DNA from: Opisthocomus hoazin
Taxonomy: Eukaryota > Chordata > Aves > Opisthocomiformes > Opisthocomidae
DNA: 64,000 bases
Assembly (NCBI RefSeq): GCF_030867145.1
Contig: NC_134414.1
Span: 75,692,504-75,756,503 of the forward strand
Direction: 5' to 3'
The notes below the pieces were generated by a model, which worked only from the letters and a program-made list of their open reading frames with translations, did no database searches and was not told the origin of the DNA. How positions within the stretch are numbered: the stretch's first letter is position 1; each line of letters opens with the position of its first letter. Both the position numbers and the translations under genes were made by a program. Shown here piece by piece: positions 63,901 to 64,000 of the stretch.

Positions 63901-64000
63901 TAAGTATCTATAAAACATCTAGAGAAGAAACAGGTTTGAACAACTTCTGCAATTACGAACCTGAAAAATGCTGTTTACATTTGGTTCTGCACTTATTAGA
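60911..64000 (-). other. IL1RL1 intron upstream of the transmembrane exon, to the window edge
   Basis: No Ig-domain exon with family motifs and splice sites was found. A CR1 fragment lies at 61585-61838. A minus-strand open stretch at 63464-63829 was examined and not accepted as an exon. Confidence 0.45.
61585..61838 (+). mobile_element. CR1 3' end fragment in the IL1RL1 intron upstream of the transmembrane exon
   Basis: Contains gattcagactagatataagg, ctggaacaggttgtccagag and the end aaggtcccttccatcccaat with attctatgattctgta. Confidence 0.93.

Overview
This is vertebrate nuclear DNA, almost certainly from a bird. It is AT-rich with long introns and GT/AG splice sites, and it holds at least 16 fragments of CR1, the non-LTR retrotransposon that dominates avian repeats. 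No bacterial-type operons, CRISPR arrays, rRNA or tRNA genes were seen. The species cannot be fixed from this sequence alone.

The real genes are three interleukin-1-receptor-family genes, all on the minus strand, so transcription runs from high to low coordinates. (1) The 3' half of IL1RL1 (ST2, the IL-33 receptor chain) lies at 55565-60910. It has a transmembrane exon and two TIR exons; its Ig-domain exons are expected beyond the right edge. (2) A complete IL18R1 (IL-18 receptor alpha) coding region lies at 24006-42875. Its ten coding exons splice into an uninterrupted 565-codon frame, and a CpG island at about 46.0-46.9 kb is the likely promoter. (3) The 5' part of IL18RAP (IL-18 receptor beta, the accessory chain) lies at 2104-10990. 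Eight coding exons run from the signal peptide through three Ig domains to the transmembrane segment; its TIR exons lie beyond the left edge. The order IL1RL1, IL18R1, IL18RAP, all in one orientation, is the same as in mammals. Exon phases of the two IL-18 receptor genes correspond one to one, as expected for tandem duplicates.

Layout: 1-700 two CR1 pieces; 700-11000 IL18RAP; 11.0-24.0 kb intergenic or 5' flank with a CR1 cluster at 20.4-21.6 kb; 24.0-46.0 kb IL18R1; 46.0-46.9 kb CpG island with a 17-copy G-rich minisatellite; 46.9-55.5 kb intergenic, full of CR1, including one CR1 inserted into another of opposite orientation; 55.5-64.0 kb IL1RL1 with one intronic CR1.

Function: IL18R1 binds IL-18 and recruits IL18RAP; their cytoplasmic TIR domains then engage MyD88. 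IL1RL1 is the IL-33 receptor chain and pairs with IL1RAP, which is encoded elsewhere in mammals. I found no convincing undescribed system. The points most worth a second look are the minisatellite at the IL18R1 promoter, the longer IL18R1 C-terminal tail, an unidentified coding-like stretch inside the IL1RL1 intron, and the nested CR1 copies.
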